This document shows, in pieces, positions 24,144-33,998 of a stretch of DNA of 35,705 nt. Position 1 is the stretch's first letter. Each line of letters begins with the position of its first letter. Under the pieces are notes generated by a model. The model did not search any database and was not told the origin of the DNA. It saw only the letters and a list, made by a program, of their open reading frames with translations. This DNA is from an uncultured Muribaculaceae bacterium (GTDB lineage: Bacteria > Bacteroidota > Bacteroidia > Bacteroidales > Muribaculaceae), in the NCBI GenBank assembly GCA_910583775.1, contig CAJTYD010000020.1:1-35705 (forward strand), written 5' to 3'. A program made the translations under genes and the position numbers.

Positions 24144-27100
24144 TTACCGTTTCACGGGACGCACCGGAAACCCGTCGCAGGTATAGAACGCATTCTGCGG
24201 ACGGATATAACCGTTTGAGCCATATAAAGCGTCATGCCGTGAGAACTCCAGATTATAGGCCGCGTCAGGATATGTTAAACCGAACGAGGATGACTGTATC
24301 TGGCGCGTCCAGACATATCCTATTCCGTTATTGTATCCTGCGGCCCCGGGATTCCCTCCAAACTTGTAGATTCCGGCACCGGCATCCCAGTCCCTGTATC
24401 CGGTCTCAGGGAAGATAATGGACTGGTATTTATCGGGACTTGTATAGAATTCATAAAGATTGTCTGTCGGATTACCGGTTATTATATCGGAGATCTGTAC
24501 ATCAAAGAAGAGGTTCTTGACACTCGTATTCTCGCCCCTTAGGGTAAGACCGGAAAATACATCATTTTTAGGTACCTGGTAGCCGACAGGGCACGGATCA
24601 TACACAGTTTTGATTTCAGATTCTCCGCCCCACAAATTTGAGTAAGTGATGTTTTCACTTACGTATGCATCTTTGTTGATTGCACGACGCGGAGGATTGT
24701 GCCATACAAGAGGATACGAAACCAGATATCCCCTGTCAATCATTTCCCGCGATGTAAGACGATCCTGCCCTGCAAACAGAGCCGGGCGCCATGATGATGC
24801 CAATGTCTCGGAGTCATCGAAAAACCGATTGGGATTATCGGTTGTGGTATTATACCATGGATCCCATGTTATAGGATACTGATATGGTTTGTTATTCCAT
24901 AATGCGTTTGAGCCCACAAAAGGATCCTTACGGCCCCACTGGTAGTATGGGTTATTGCCTCGGGGAAAGGCTATATGAGGCTCTTTAATTATTTCTACAG
25001 TTCGTGTAACTGGTCCATCTTCAGTTTGTGCAGTAAATTTTATTTTACATATACGTTTTCGATAGTATCTTATATCTTCACCGTTTGAACACCATCCGAG
25101 GTTCACAGGCATTAGACTGTACTGCCGTTTGTCGGAAGCGGTTACGGTTATGTCTTTCTCCTCAAAGGCACTGAGATTCGTGACCCAAATATGCCAGCTC
25201 CACATTATGTTCCCGAGTCCATCCTTTACGGCGATTATAGCGTTTCCCTGAGTTATATTGTCATTGACGTTAAAAGATATACCCCCCTTGTTGCCGTATA
25301 ATCCAGGTTGGTAACTTATATTCTGAATAAGATTTTCAGCGTCTTGCCACACCAATTCCGCTTTGGCAGGGTAGTGATTGTTTTTTTCTCCTGCTGGAAT
25401 CTCTGAATCATTTCGGATTGTTTCCAGAATATATGGCGATGATATAGGATGCCCTAAATGGTTAGTGAATCTTTTCAGGATATCAGAGGACGTACCATTG
25501 GAAGAATATGTCTCATCAACGGTTCTCCCGTCAGCAATCGCGTTTCCATAGACAAGCGGGAATTTGTAAGATCCCTTTGAATCTATGATATAGCAGTTTG
25601 CCGTATTCTGCACATTATCTCCTTTCCCGTCAGAGGTAGCCAGATTATATGTAGATGTACGTCCGGGGACGTTTTTAAGCCTGTCGTTTATCTCGACATC
25701 TTCATACTGAGGGATCGCCTGTACTTGTATGATGTCGGCTTCTCCTCCCTCTCCTGCTGTCTGTCCGCCGGATACAAACTTATCGTCGAATCCTTTTATC
25801 CAGGAAGGTGCCAACGGGTGGCCGGTTGTATTTCCGTCTTCATCTGCATAATCGAAACTTGCTGTCCATTTTACAGGGGTTATCTCTCCTGTTGCCTCGT
25901 TCTCTGTATAGCTGCTTACGGTAACAGGGACTCCGGTTTTTATGAAATCATATCCTAAGTTCGGGACACTGTAATCCGGATTGAAATAATATCCCTGATA
26001 ATTGAATCTTTGTCTCTCGGGGGAAACCTCAAAGATCTGGCGGGTGTATTCTATATGCCAGTCGGGGTCCTTGGGCGAACCTTTGAATTTCAGTGTAACT
26101 TTATAATGACAGTTGCGCGCAGCGTTATAGTCGGTATATTTGTCGAGTCCAAGCATGAACCGGTATTTGACATAACCTAAATCAGCCCCGTCTTTATAAA
26201 TGGCATCTACTTCAATGTATGTGCCGAGAGGTTTGGAATCTTTGCCCGCTTCGGTATCGTCTTTCGAGGTTTTGTCTTTTCCTCTCCCCTGCATGTTCTC
26301 ATAGAAGAACAATGCGTTCGCCTGTGCGAATTCGCAATCTGAACTATGGACATATTTTCCCCATTCTTTCCCTGCAGGAACGGTAACATCTGGATAATTA
26401 TGTGTCTTGGAGATATATGCCGGGAAAGATTCAGGAGTGTAAGATCCCGATCCTTTCTCATGATAGACTATCTTCTCTCCGTCATGAATCAGATCGTTCA
26501 CATCTGTGACGGTATTAACGTCACCAATACGGCACCATCTGGGAATATCCTTGACCTGTACGGATTTTATATATATGTAGACACCCTCCTTTAGTCCCGA
26601 ACCATCGTATGCCATGGTTATCTTTGAGGCTGCACGCCATAAAGATGCATGGAGCGAATTGCTTCCTGTTTTACCAATCTCAATCAGCGAGGCTTTAAAC
26701 CGGTTGTCGGCTGATTCATTCGGTTTATCAGGAGAAAAGGGATAATTCCCCGGACTATATTCGGAATCATCTGTATCTGATTTATTCTCAAAATACCCGA
26801 ACATCTGTCTGTTGGGTGTAACGTCAAATTTATCGTCTGCTGTTTTTTCTCTGTCGTTCCATTCAACAGGGATGGAACGCAGTTTCTCTTCAGAGGCCAA
26901 ATCCAGATCCGTAAGATCGGTATTGGCGACAGCATACATTCTGTAACGGCCATTCGGAAGCTGAAGGCTGAAAGAAACTTTGGAATGGGCATTCCCGGGT
27001 TCATATACTAAATCAGATTCTGAAAATTTTTTTGTATAAGAAAGCTTGCCATCCGCTGTGTATGCGACCAGCCACAGATAATCTATTTTATTCAGAGCAT

Positions 27101-27284
27101 TACCGTTTGAGCGTGTCAATGCTTTCGTAAGTGGTTTGAATTCAACTTCAAAGTCCACAAGACTCTCTCCTTCCGGTATATCGTTATAATCAAGCCCGAA
27201 TTCATCGACACACGATGCCAGCATAGTAAGCATTCCGGCAAGAAGGAGATATATTATATTTATCAGATGCTTAGGTTTATTCAT
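24144..27284 (-). CDS. large fimbrillin-like lipoprotein, probable tip or accessory subunit
   Basis: A 1046-residue lipoprotein; the lipobox is TMLASC (Cys 25). The N-terminal third is fimbrillin-like (NKIDYLWLVAYTADG, LQLPNGRYRMYAVANT) and has a TKALTRSNG segment with Arg 58 where fimbrillins are matured. The C-terminal third has YYQWGRKDPFVGSN and YDPCPVGYQVP, the pattern of the FISUMP / Fib_succ_major domain of Bacteroidetes surface proteins. This combination, its size and its place after the minor fimbrillin (17-bp gap) suggest a tip subunit comparable in role to Mfa5, although it lacks a visible von Willebrand domain. Role inferred. Confidence 0.78.
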   Translation of the reverse strand: MNKPKHLINIIYLLLAGMLTMLASCVDEFGLDYNDIPEGESLVDFEVEFKPLTKALTRSNGNALNKIDYLWLVAYTADGKLSYTKKFSESDLVYEPGNAHSKVSFSLQLPNGRYRMYAVANTDLTDLDLASEEKLRSIPVEWNDREKTADDKFDVTPNRQMFGYFENKSDTDDSEYSPGNYPFSPDKPNESADNRFKASLIEIGKTGSNSLHASLWRAASKITMAYDGSGLKEGVYIYIKSVQVKDIPRWCRIGDVNTVTDVNDLIHDGEKIVYHEKGSGSYTPESFPAYISKTHNYPDVTVPAGKEWGKYVHSSDCEFAQANALFFYENMQGRGKDKTSKDDTEAGKDSKPLGTYIEVDAIYKDGADLGYVKYRFMLGLDKYTDYNAARNCHYKVTLKFKGSPKDPDWHIEYTRQIFEVSPERQRFNYQGYYFNPDYSVPNLGYDFIKTGVPVTVSSYTENEATGEITPVKWTASFDYADEDGNTTGHPLAPSWIKGFDDKFVSGGQTAGEGGEADIIQVQAIPQYEDVEINDRLKNVPGRTSTYNLATSDGKGDNVQNTANCYIIDSKGSYKFPLVYGNAIADGRTVDETYSSNGTSSDILKRFTNHLGHPISSPYILETIRNDSEIPAGEKNNHYPAKAELVWQDAENLIQNISYQPGLYGNKGGISFNVNDNITQGNAIIAVKDGLGNIMWSWHIWVTNLSAFEEKDITVTASDKRQYSLMPVNLGWCSNGEDIRYYRKRICKIKFTAQTEDGPVTRTVEIIKEPHIAFPRGNNPYYQWGRKDPFVGSNALWNNKPYQYPITWDPWYNTTTDNPNRFFDDSETLASSWRPALFAGQDRLTSREMIDRGYLVSYPLVWHNPPRRAINKDAYVSENITYSNLWGGESEIKTVYDPCPVGYQVPKNDVFSGLTLRGENTSVKNLFFDVQISDIITGNPTDNLYEFYTSPDKYQSIIFPETGYRDWDAGAGIYKFGGNPGAAGYNNGIGYVWTRQIQSSSFGLTYPDAAYNLEFSRHDALYGSNGYIRPQNAFYTCDGFPVRPVKR

Positions 27285-27301
27285 TTGTCGGATCGTTATT
27301 A

Positions 27302-28516
27302 TTAGTTGCCGAACTCAGGATCAAGCTCGACTTCATAATATGGCTTTATTTTTGCAGTGAGGGAAATATCATATTTGTTGCGTTTCACGTAGAACTTATA
27401 TGAATAGTTCCGGCAAAGGTCATAATAATCCCCATAATTGCTTCCCGAGGGAGGAGGAGGATTGTCGTCTCCTTCATAATACTTGAAATCCAAGATATAT
27501 TCCTGATACCCACCCTCTCCGTTATAGGTTATTACAAGTTTTGTGCGTTCGTCTTCGGTACGCCCTGTATTTTTGTATTCGGGGACATGAATCACAAAAT
27601 ATCCCGGTTTTTCTCTCCAGAGAGCGACAGATTCGCCTGTTTCCCATTCATATTTGTTGTCAGCAGGCAACGACAGTTCCTGGCTTGTCAGATAGTTGGT
27701 AAGATCGGCGGGGAGTTTGTTGAAACGGGTGTTATACCTGACCAGCTTTACACTCGATATATTGTTGACTACGGCATTGTTATCTTCATCCTTTGTTTCA
27801 TCGAAAACTTCAATCCTGGCGAATGCGCGCTGCAGGTTCAGAGGCATTCCTTCCAGAACTGTTATCTCTTCTCTGAATCTTACGTCATCAAACTGCTGAA
27901 TCCCATAAAACGGAATAAGATTGGATGCGCTGACAAGTTCACCCGCTCTGTAGTCTCCGATATTTTCAGTAGCTTTCTGCAGCACTCCGTCTATATCGAT
28001 CTCTTCATACGGTGCCACATAAGGATATTTATCCAAGCCACCCCAGTTGGCAAGCATAAGGATCTTGAAAGATTGTTTTTCGTTGTAGACATTCTTGAAT
28101 TCGGCTATGTCATCTACGCGGAACTTGATTCGATAAGTCTCTTCCGTCGAACCGACAATCTGCTGTATGTCGAATCTGTCATCTTCCTCTACAAGGGGTT
28201 GCGAAAGCTGCTTGATAAGTTTCCCTTCTGTAGTGAAAAGGTATACTCGGAAATCGCCGTTAATTAGATCTATATAATTCTCCGCTCCTATTCCTTCTTC
28301 GGAATCGTATGGATTATCGGATGCGGCTCTTGTCGCATCCGCGTTTCCCGTGAATATCGATAGACTTACCCATCGGCTGGTATTGTCTTCGGGAATATCA
28401 GGTTCGTCGGATGATGACGAGCATGAACCAAGCAACACCAGAACGGAGACAGCGATACAGCCGATGAATCGACTGACGTGACGGTTTATTATACTAATCA
28501 TTATCCTTGGGTACAT
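27302..28516 (-). CDS. fimbrillin-like lipoprotein, minor fimbrial subunit
   Basis: A 404-residue lipoprotein with lipobox VLLGSC (Cys 32). The mature part has beta-rich fimbrillin features (FRVYLFTTEGKLIKQL, LNLQRAFARIEVFDE) and ends TAKIKPYYEVELDPEFGN. ADATRAASD puts an Arg at residue 63, near the expected maturation site. Its ATG overlaps the TAA of the Mfa2-type gene (TAATG), so translation is probably coupled. Comparable to Mfa3/Mfa4-type accessory subunits by position and architecture; the exact equivalent is uncertain. Confidence 0.78.
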   Translation of the reverse strand: MYPRIMISIINRHVSRFIGCIAVSVLVLLGSCSSSSDEPDIPEDNTSRWVSLSIFTGNADATRAASDNPYDSEEGIGAENYIDLINGDFRVYLFTTEGKLIKQLSQPLVEEDDRFDIQQIVGSTEETYRIKFRVDDIAEFKNVYNEKQSFKILMLANWGGLDKYPYVAPYEEIDIDGVLQKATENIGDYRAGELVSASNLIPFYGIQQFDDVRFREEITVLEGMPLNLQRAFARIEVFDETKDEDNNAVVNNISSVKLVRYNTRFNKLPADLTNYLTSQELSLPADNKYEWETGESVALWREKPGYFVIHVPEYKNTGRTEDERTKLVITYNGEGGYQEYILDFKYYEGDDNPPPPSGSNYGDYYDLCRNYSYKFYVKRNKYDISLTAKIKPYYEVELDPEFGN

Positions 28517-29571
28517 TATAGTCCTTCGATATTGTTTATCCGCACTTCCCAGTCATTTACCTTTATACGTAGCGAATAATAGTTGTTGTTTTCATCGAGG
28601 AGGAATATGAACGACCATCGCGACTCGCGGTCGAGATATTCCTGGAGCGGCATTTCGTTCACGTTGTTCTGCTGGCGCGCGAGCTTGATGAGATAGATCA
28701 GGTCGAGGTCGAGCACCGTGTTGTCGGAATCGCCGGCGCGGGGCGCCTTCTTGTCGGCGCGAGTAACGCGGAGGCGCGGATTGGCGCCCGGATTCTCCAC
28801 GATACGCGAAGTCGATATTTGGGCGTAGGCGTTAGAGAGTTCGCTGCCGTCGGGAAGCAGTCCGATGGCTGTCGTGCCTTTGGCCCAGGGTGTATAGACT
28901 GTCTCTCCTCGGCTTACAAGAGAGTTGTCCGCAGCCATGTGGGTGTTGTCGGCGATTAGCTGAAAATCGAACATATCGGGGTCTACCGGCTCGCCGCTGA
29001 GATGCTGGAGCACGACGCGGATGTTGTTGGTGTTCTTGCGCATTTCCACGGTGGCTTTGTCGACTTCATCTGTGTCGGTGTTGATCTTAAGATCGGCCTC
29101 TCCCCAGAAATGATCGTGGAGGGGCTCACCGAGTGCGGCTCCCTCGTGCAGTCCGCCCTTGAGGTTTACTGCAAGTGACGACTCAGCCGAGCCGATTGCC
29201 GGAGTCTCGCCGGTATGTTCGAAAGAAGCCTTGTCACATTCCATCCCGCCGTATGCCACTACATGATAGTCGCCTCCAGGGAGTTCGACTCTCATGCGCC
29301 AGTCCTCGTCGGCAAGACAGGAGCCGGTTTCGATTCGCTTCTCGACCAGTTTGGAGTCGCTGTCATATATGTAGACCGTAAGGCAGTCTACATTATACAT
29401 GAATGCGTTGCCGCGTTCCATGTGATAATCGTAGATGAACCTCAGCTCCGCTTCCGTGACGCAGGGGCGCAGGTCGTCGTAGACCGCGTCGCATGATGTG
29501 GCGATCATTGTCAGCGCCAGGCATATAGCGGAGCAGAAGGAGGTGATATATTGTTTTTTAAGGAATTTCAT
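28516..29571 (-). CDS. FimB/Mfa2-family fimbrial anchor lipoprotein
   Basis: A 351-residue-class lipoprotein (start ATG 29571, MKFLKKQYI; upstream codons lack a signal). The lipobox is MIATSC. The body shows LTVYIYDSDSKLVEKR, LPGGDYHVVAYGGME and LQHLSGEPVDPDMFDF and ends YSLRIKVNDWEVRINNIEGL, the Mfa2/FimB pattern. In Porphyromonas, Mfa2 anchors the fimbria and limits its length. Unlike the other three fimbrillin-like proteins here it shows no TR motif near residue 60, as expected for an anchor. It lies 198 bp behind the major subunit, past an attenuator-like hairpin. Confidence 0.88.
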   Translation of the reverse strand: MKFLKKQYITSFCSAICLALTMIATSCDAVYDDLRPCVTEAELRFIYDYHMERGNAFMYNVDCLTVYIYDSDSKLVEKRIETGSCLADEDWRMRVELPGGDYHVVAYGGMECDKASFEHTGETPAIGSAESSLAVNLKGGLHEGAALGEPLHDHFWGEADLKINTDTDEVDKATVEMRKNTNNIRVVLQHLSGEPVDPDMFDFQLIADNTHMAADNSLVSRGETVYTPWAKGTTAIGLLPDGSELSNAYAQISTSRIVENPGANPRLRVTRADKKAPRAGDSDNTVLDLDLIYLIKLARQQNNVNEMPLQEYLDRESRWSFIFLLDENNNYYSLRIKVNDWEVRINNIEGL

Positions 29572-29705
29572 TTTTGGTGTCAGTTTTCTGTAATAAGTTG
29601 AAATCTGAGAGTATTTTCGAGGATATGAGAGATCTCCTGAGTTTTTATTCAAGGAGGGAGAGTAGGGTGAAAATGAGGCGAGAATGTAAAAGAGATGTAA
29701 TTAAA

Positions 29706-29744
29706 AATCCCCCGCGGAACCGCGGAATGGAGCCGCGGGGGATT
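29706..29744 (-). terminator. terminator or attenuator between major subunit and anchor genes
   Basis: AATCCCCCGCGG (29706-29717) pairs perfectly with CCGCGGGGGATT (29733-29744). On the minus strand it is followed by TTTTTAATT. It sits 25 bp behind the major subunit stop, inside an otherwise same-direction operon. No promoter box was found between it and the next ATG, so partial read-through probably feeds the downstream genes. Confidence 0.8.
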
Positions 29745-29769
29745 AAATAGATTTAAATGAATTCTTTCG

Positions 29770-31692
29770 TTAGAAATCTACATAATTCTTTCTTACGGTC
29801 CATGGACGAACCTTCACTGAAAGATTCATGTATAGTTTTGTTTCTTCATCCGGGGTCTCAGGCTTAATCGGATCCGGGTCGTTGCCGGGACGGAAAGGAT
29901 GGCCGAGACGTTTCAGACTGGTGACATGGAGTTTATAGACATTGTTGCGGACAACACCGAATTCCATAGGGCCCATCTGATTAGGGTTCCCATTGTCATT
30001 ATGACGGTTCCAGTAGTAATAATAGCAATAGTATCCTTGACCATCTACTCCTGCTGCACCATTGACCACACCGTATTTGGCAAATCCACCGGTTTTTACA
30101 GCCGCTTCAGTCTCTGTGTCGTCTAGTGTTTTCGGATCAGCTCCTTCGGCAAGGTTAAGAGAAGCCGCTTTTGCTACTGCATCATTGTATGCTTTTTTCA
30201 ATATAGGATCGGCATTTTCAGCTGTGGCAAAATTCTGAACATCTTTCCAGGAACCCAGAACTTTCCCTTTAAAGGAAAAAATGTCATATCCGAGAGTCAT
30301 CTTGCTGCCAATAGGCTTAGTTATATCGGCGGGTTCAATCTTGGCCTTGAAAACGACACCGGTTGAAACACCGTTCTTCTGAATATTTGTACCGGGTATT
30401 GTGTTAGGAATCACATAACGCCAAAAATGGTATGTATTATCGTATTTAGTATTTTCGAGAATCTTATCTATCTCGTAATTATCCCATTTATTGTTGACTT
30501 CAATACCATCGGCATTGATTATATCTCTAACTCCTACATAATAGAAGAATCTCTTTTCAAACTCAGTTACAGCTGTTGTATTCGTGAATTCCTTTTTAAA
30601 CTGCCATTCCGGATCAACAACAAAATTATTATTTCTTTCTTTGCCGCAGATAAGGAATTCGTTATTATTGCTTTCTCCCGGAGTCGGAGTGCCGTCCTTT
30701 GATACACGACGGAATAGATAGAATTTACGGTTCATGTTTACAAGAGCCATTCGCTTAAGGTAGACTTTGAGCTTCTCAGCATTAGTGTTAACACTCCCGT
30801 CGGCGTTAGTTCCGTCAATTGCAACCTCATAATAATAGACAGTCTTTCCATCTGTAGTAGTTTCTGTCTTAACCTGGGATATTTTTGCGCCTGAAGCGTC
30901 CTTATCATCAATATCCGGAGCATAATCGAACCGAGCTACAGCTCTTTCTACCTCGATAGCACCATTAGGGGTAAGATTAAAGGCATTTCCGGGAGAGTTA
31001 TAATCTTTCCCCTCTTCTATTTTCTCTTTAGTAGGTATGTATGACTCATAACGCGACGCATTGGACATAAGGAATTTATTATCTTGCCAGTAAGGCATTG
31101 TAGACTTGGTATAGTCGGAACCGTTATCCTGGGTGCCGACAATTCCATTCTTTACCCATTTATCAATATTCCCAGCTAACGGCCCCGCGTTTCCGACAAG
31201 TGCATCGATTGCATTCGTGTAGTTACATATCACGTAGACTGCTACCCGGTTTTTATTGTTATTGTCATCTTCGTTTTTGTGAGCTTCATAATGATCAAGA
31301 AAAGCCGACCGATTGAAGTCTGCTGTTAGCGTCTGAGGGTCTTTTATTTCTATTGGACTGGAAGTCAAGTCTTTTGTCCATTTGGCGATGAAGCATTTAT
31401 CATTCCCGTCTTTGTCAAGACCTACGAGAAGCACCATCACGTTTGAGATTGTGTTTTCGTTTAGCTGTCCGGTTTCAGTTCCGTCGGAACTTCCTCCATC
31501 CGTTCCGGTCTGACTGCGGGTCAATCCTCCGGTAGCCATCGAAAGATCAATATTGAGGTATACTTTTGCGCCGTCATCGATGGCGGGCTTGTCGTCCTGC
31601 TTGATATCCGAAATGTCGGATGTACAGGCGGTAAAAACTGTACCCAGCATTATGGCTGCGGCACAAAATAGATTTTTTGTATTCATTGTCAT
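29770..31692 (-). CDS. Mfa1-family major fimbrial subunit
   Basis: A 640-residue lipoprotein precursor with lipobox TVFTAC (Cys 23). ATGGLTRSQ puts an Arg at residue 59, in the position where arginine-specific cleavage matures fimbrillins in Porphyromonas. The body has the Mfa1 pattern NTISNVMVLLVGLDKDG, VAVYVICNYTNA and a long variable middle, and the C-terminus ends LSVKVRPWTVRKNYVDF, as in Mfa1-type donor strands. Two ATGs compete (31692 and 31686). It is the third gene of the operon, 46 bp behind the OmpA-type gene, and is followed by a strong hairpin, fitting higher expression of the major subunit. Confidence 0.9.
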   Translation of the reverse strand: MTMNTKNLFCAAAIMLGTVFTACTSDISDIKQDDKPAIDDGAKVYLNIDLSMATGGLTRSQTGTDGGSSDGTETGQLNENTISNVMVLLVGLDKDGNDKCFIAKWTKDLTSSPIEIKDPQTLTADFNRSAFLDHYEAHKNEDDNNNKNRVAVYVICNYTNAIDALVGNAGPLAGNIDKWVKNGIVGTQDNGSDYTKSTMPYWQDNKFLMSNASRYESYIPTKEKIEEGKDYNSPGNAFNLTPNGAIEVERAVARFDYAPDIDDKDASGAKISQVKTETTTDGKTVYYYEVAIDGTNADGSVNTNAEKLKVYLKRMALVNMNRKFYLFRRVSKDGTPTPGESNNNEFLICGKERNNNFVVDPEWQFKKEFTNTTAVTEFEKRFFYYVGVRDIINADGIEVNNKWDNYEIDKILENTKYDNTYHFWRYVIPNTIPGTNIQKNGVSTGVVFKAKIEPADITKPIGSKMTLGYDIFSFKGKVLGSWKDVQNFATAENADPILKKAYNDAVAKAASLNLAEGADPKTLDDTETEAAVKTGGFAKYGVVNGAAGVDGQGYYCYYYYWNRHNDNGNPNQMGPMEFGVVRNNVYKLHVTSLKRLGHPFRPGNDPDPIKPETPDEETKLYMNLSVKVRPWTVRKNYVDF

Positions 31693-31738
31693 TATAAAAT
31701 GGTTATTCTTAAAATTGTATGTGTTTTTTTATCTCTGT

Positions 31739-33181
31739 TTATTTGCGTTTTGCCTTCCTTTTCATCAGAGCTCTTACTTGTTCTGCAGCTGCAGGCGCTT
31801 CGGCGATTCTGAGTTTTGCCGCCCTCTCGAACTGTTCGAGAGCCTTGGGGTAATCCTCCTGAAGGGCGGCCAGGTTACCTCGCGTGTAGATGGCTTCCGG
31901 CGTTTCGCCTGCTTTGTTCAGATATCTTTCGGCCGATACAAGGTCGCCGCGTATTATTGCCGAAGCAGCCGCGTTCAGATTGGCGATCTCGGAATCAGGA
32001 TACATGCGGACGGCCGTCTCGAAGAGATCGTTATATTCCTGCGACCCCGGTTCAAGAGCGCGCGCCGCTACGAAAAATTCGTTAAGTGTCAAATCCTGAG
32101 GCCTTGTGTACATCACCCGGACTATCTCGGCCGGGTCGGTGTATGTCCGGATGATATAATCCACCTTATAGTCGGAATGGCGGAGGCCGGGATAGACTTC
32201 CTTCAGGAGAAAGCGGTATTGCTCGGGGAATGCGGTACGCAGACGGTTGTCGCGGGCATCGGGCGCAAGGTCGCTGTCGATTACTGCAAGGATAGCCTCG
32301 CGGTCCCTGAGATCAGAGTTTTTCACGTAATCGCGCAAGCCTTCCCAGTCTTCAGGCTCGTAAGAGGTTTTTATGAGGTCATTCCTGAAATCATACATAT
32401 CTCTCACATATTTCTTAAGGGCTTCCGTTCTCCCTTTTGCAAGTCTTTCATTATTTTTATAAGATCCCTCCGGCGAAGCGAACCCCTTTATGGCTATGGA
32501 AGTTATGGTGATATCCTTGTTGTCGCGCACTGAATCGATCGAGGCTTTGATTTTTGCGAGTTCGGCGATATTGTCGTGATATTCGGGATAGATCACCGTC
32601 TTGTTGACAGGGAAGTCTACGAATGCCCGTCCGCTGAGGCTGCGGGCTTTGACGGCGTCGGCTGTAGGAGCGATGAAAACCGGCACTGCCTCGAAGAAGA
32701 TCTCCCTGAAGTCGAGTCTGTCGACAGGCATTGTATATTCGCTAAGGATCTGCGCGCAGCAGCCTGAGCTTGTCTCGCGCAGTTCCACGCGGCTCTGTTC
32801 CATCCAGGGCTGATAGGCCACGGAGACGGAATAAGGGAGGGTCATGTCTTTTCTGTATCTGTGGAGGCCCGGGATGTCCGTTTTTTTACCGAGTCTTTGC
32901 AGATGAATGAAACGGCTACGCCCTGCCACGCTGACCGACGGCAGTTCCAGCTCGTTTCCGTTTTCTCCCACAATGAAGGGGCGCAGCCGCAGTTCCTGGT
33001 CAGTTCCGACTTTGTATCCGGCCAATGAAACGGTGAAGTTGCAGTGAAGGAAGGACTCGGAGCGTTCTATCTTCACATTGTCGAGACGGACGGAGACGGC
33101 GTCGAGAGCCTTTTTCTCCTTCGCCGTCGAGCTCAGGGTGAGGAACACGGCTGTCAGCAGGCAGTATATTATTCTTTTCAT
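31739..33181 (-). CDS. DUF3868 / OmpA-like fimbrial operon protein with TPR tail
   Basis: A 480-residue protein with a signal peptide (IIYCLLTAVFLTLSSTA). An N-terminal DUF3868-type beta domain (VRLDNVKIERSESFLHCNFTV) is followed at about 205-300 by an OmpA-like peptidoglycan-binding region (ITSIAIKGFASPEGSYKNNE, RLAKGRTEALKKYV) and a C-terminal TPR-like helix array (about 395-470). Such proteins precede Mfa1 genes in Bacteroides fimbrial loci and probably anchor or organise assembly at the outer membrane. Assembly role inferred. Confidence 0.88.
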   Translation of the reverse strand: MKRIIYCLLTAVFLTLSSTAKEKKALDAVSVRLDNVKIERSESFLHCNFTVSLAGYKVGTDQELRLRPFIVGENGNELELPSVSVAGRSRFIHLQRLGKKTDIPGLHRYRKDMTLPYSVSVAYQPWMEQSRVELRETSSGCCAQILSEYTMPVDRLDFREIFFEAVPVFIAPTADAVKARSLSGRAFVDFPVNKTVIYPEYHDNIAELAKIKASIDSVRDNKDITITSIAIKGFASPEGSYKNNERLAKGRTEALKKYVRDMYDFRNDLIKTSYEPEDWEGLRDYVKNSDLRDREAILAVIDSDLAPDARDNRLRTAFPEQYRFLLKEVYPGLRHSDYKVDYIIRTYTDPAEIVRVMYTRPQDLTLNEFFVAARALEPGSQEYNDLFETAVRMYPDSEIANLNAAASAIIRGDLVSAERYLNKAGETPEAIYTRGNLAALQEDYPKALEQFERAAKLRIAEAPAAAEQVRALMKRKAKRK

Positions 33182-33260
33182 AAGTGTCGTTCGTAAAAGT
33201 TGCGGAAAAATGTCTTTTTAGAGATGTTTCAGTGCTATTATGCTCGTGTTGTCTTTTGAA

Positions 33261-33836
33261 TCAGAAGATATAGACCAGATTGAGAGCCGCTTTTGTAGGT
33301 CCGAAATAATTATGGGGGCGGTTTGAGGCAAGTTTTGTACCGCAGACCGCACATGGATATTTGTCAAATTGCGTGTAGATCCAGCCAATGGCGATTTCGG
33401 CCTCCACGTTCCAGTGCCTGTGGAGGCGCCAGGCATATCCGTATCCAACTCCGGCTCCCGCATACCATCCCTGATAGCGGCTGTCCTTGAGTTTTCGGAA
33501 GTCGGTTCCGAGGAAATTGAGGTTCAGGTCTACCTTGCCTATGTTGTATTGGCCTCCGAGCGCATGGAAAGCGAGGAAGTGTCCTCCCATCGCATCGCAG
33601 AACCAGTAGCGTCCTTCGGGCTGGAGAAGCCAGTGTTTCCAGCGTTTCCCGTCGGAGAACGACCAGAAGTTAAGATTCCCCGAGACATCGACCGACCAAC
33701 GGGGCGCCACGGCAACTTCGGCGCCGATGTTGACTGTGGCCGTCGCATCGTATGCTACATTGGTTTTTATACCGATCTGGGCAGAGGCTGTCAAAGCTGA
33801 CATCACAATGAGCGATATGCAATAGATTAGTTTCAT
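33261..33836 (-). CDS. DUF3575 outer membrane protein, first gene of the fimbrial operon
   Basis: A 191-residue protein with a signal peptide (MKLIYCISLIVMSALTASAQ). The body alternates short strands as in small outer-membrane barrels: IGIKTNVAYDATATVNIGAE, WSVDVSGNLNFWSF and GVGYGYAWRLHRHW, ending in the aromatic LNLVYIF. DUF3575 genes commonly lead Bacteroidales fimbrial operons. Its upstream region (33837-33998) carries no TAnnTTTG box on the minus strand; the only good promoter lies in the invertible segment and points the other way in this assembly. Confidence 0.88.
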   Translation of the reverse strand: MKLIYCISLIVMSALTASAQIGIKTNVAYDATATVNIGAEVAVAPRWSVDVSGNLNFWSFSDGKRWKHWLLQPEGRYWFCDAMGGHFLAFHALGGQYNIGKVDLNLNFLGTDFRKLKDSRYQGWYAGAGVGYGYAWRLHRHWNVEAEIAIGWIYTQFDKYPCAVCGTKLASNRPHNYFGPTKAALNLVYIF

Positions 33837-33998
33837 AACTGGTTTGTATGTATGGACTTTTCCGATTTAGACTTTTGCCCCGATGCAAAAGGATTTGTTA
33901 AATCTTGTCTTTCATGCCGCTGCGGATTGTGCCGGCATGTTTAATATCTTTCTGGCAAGTTTCTTATTTCCTTTCGGCGAGGTGTCTTTTCTCTGAAT

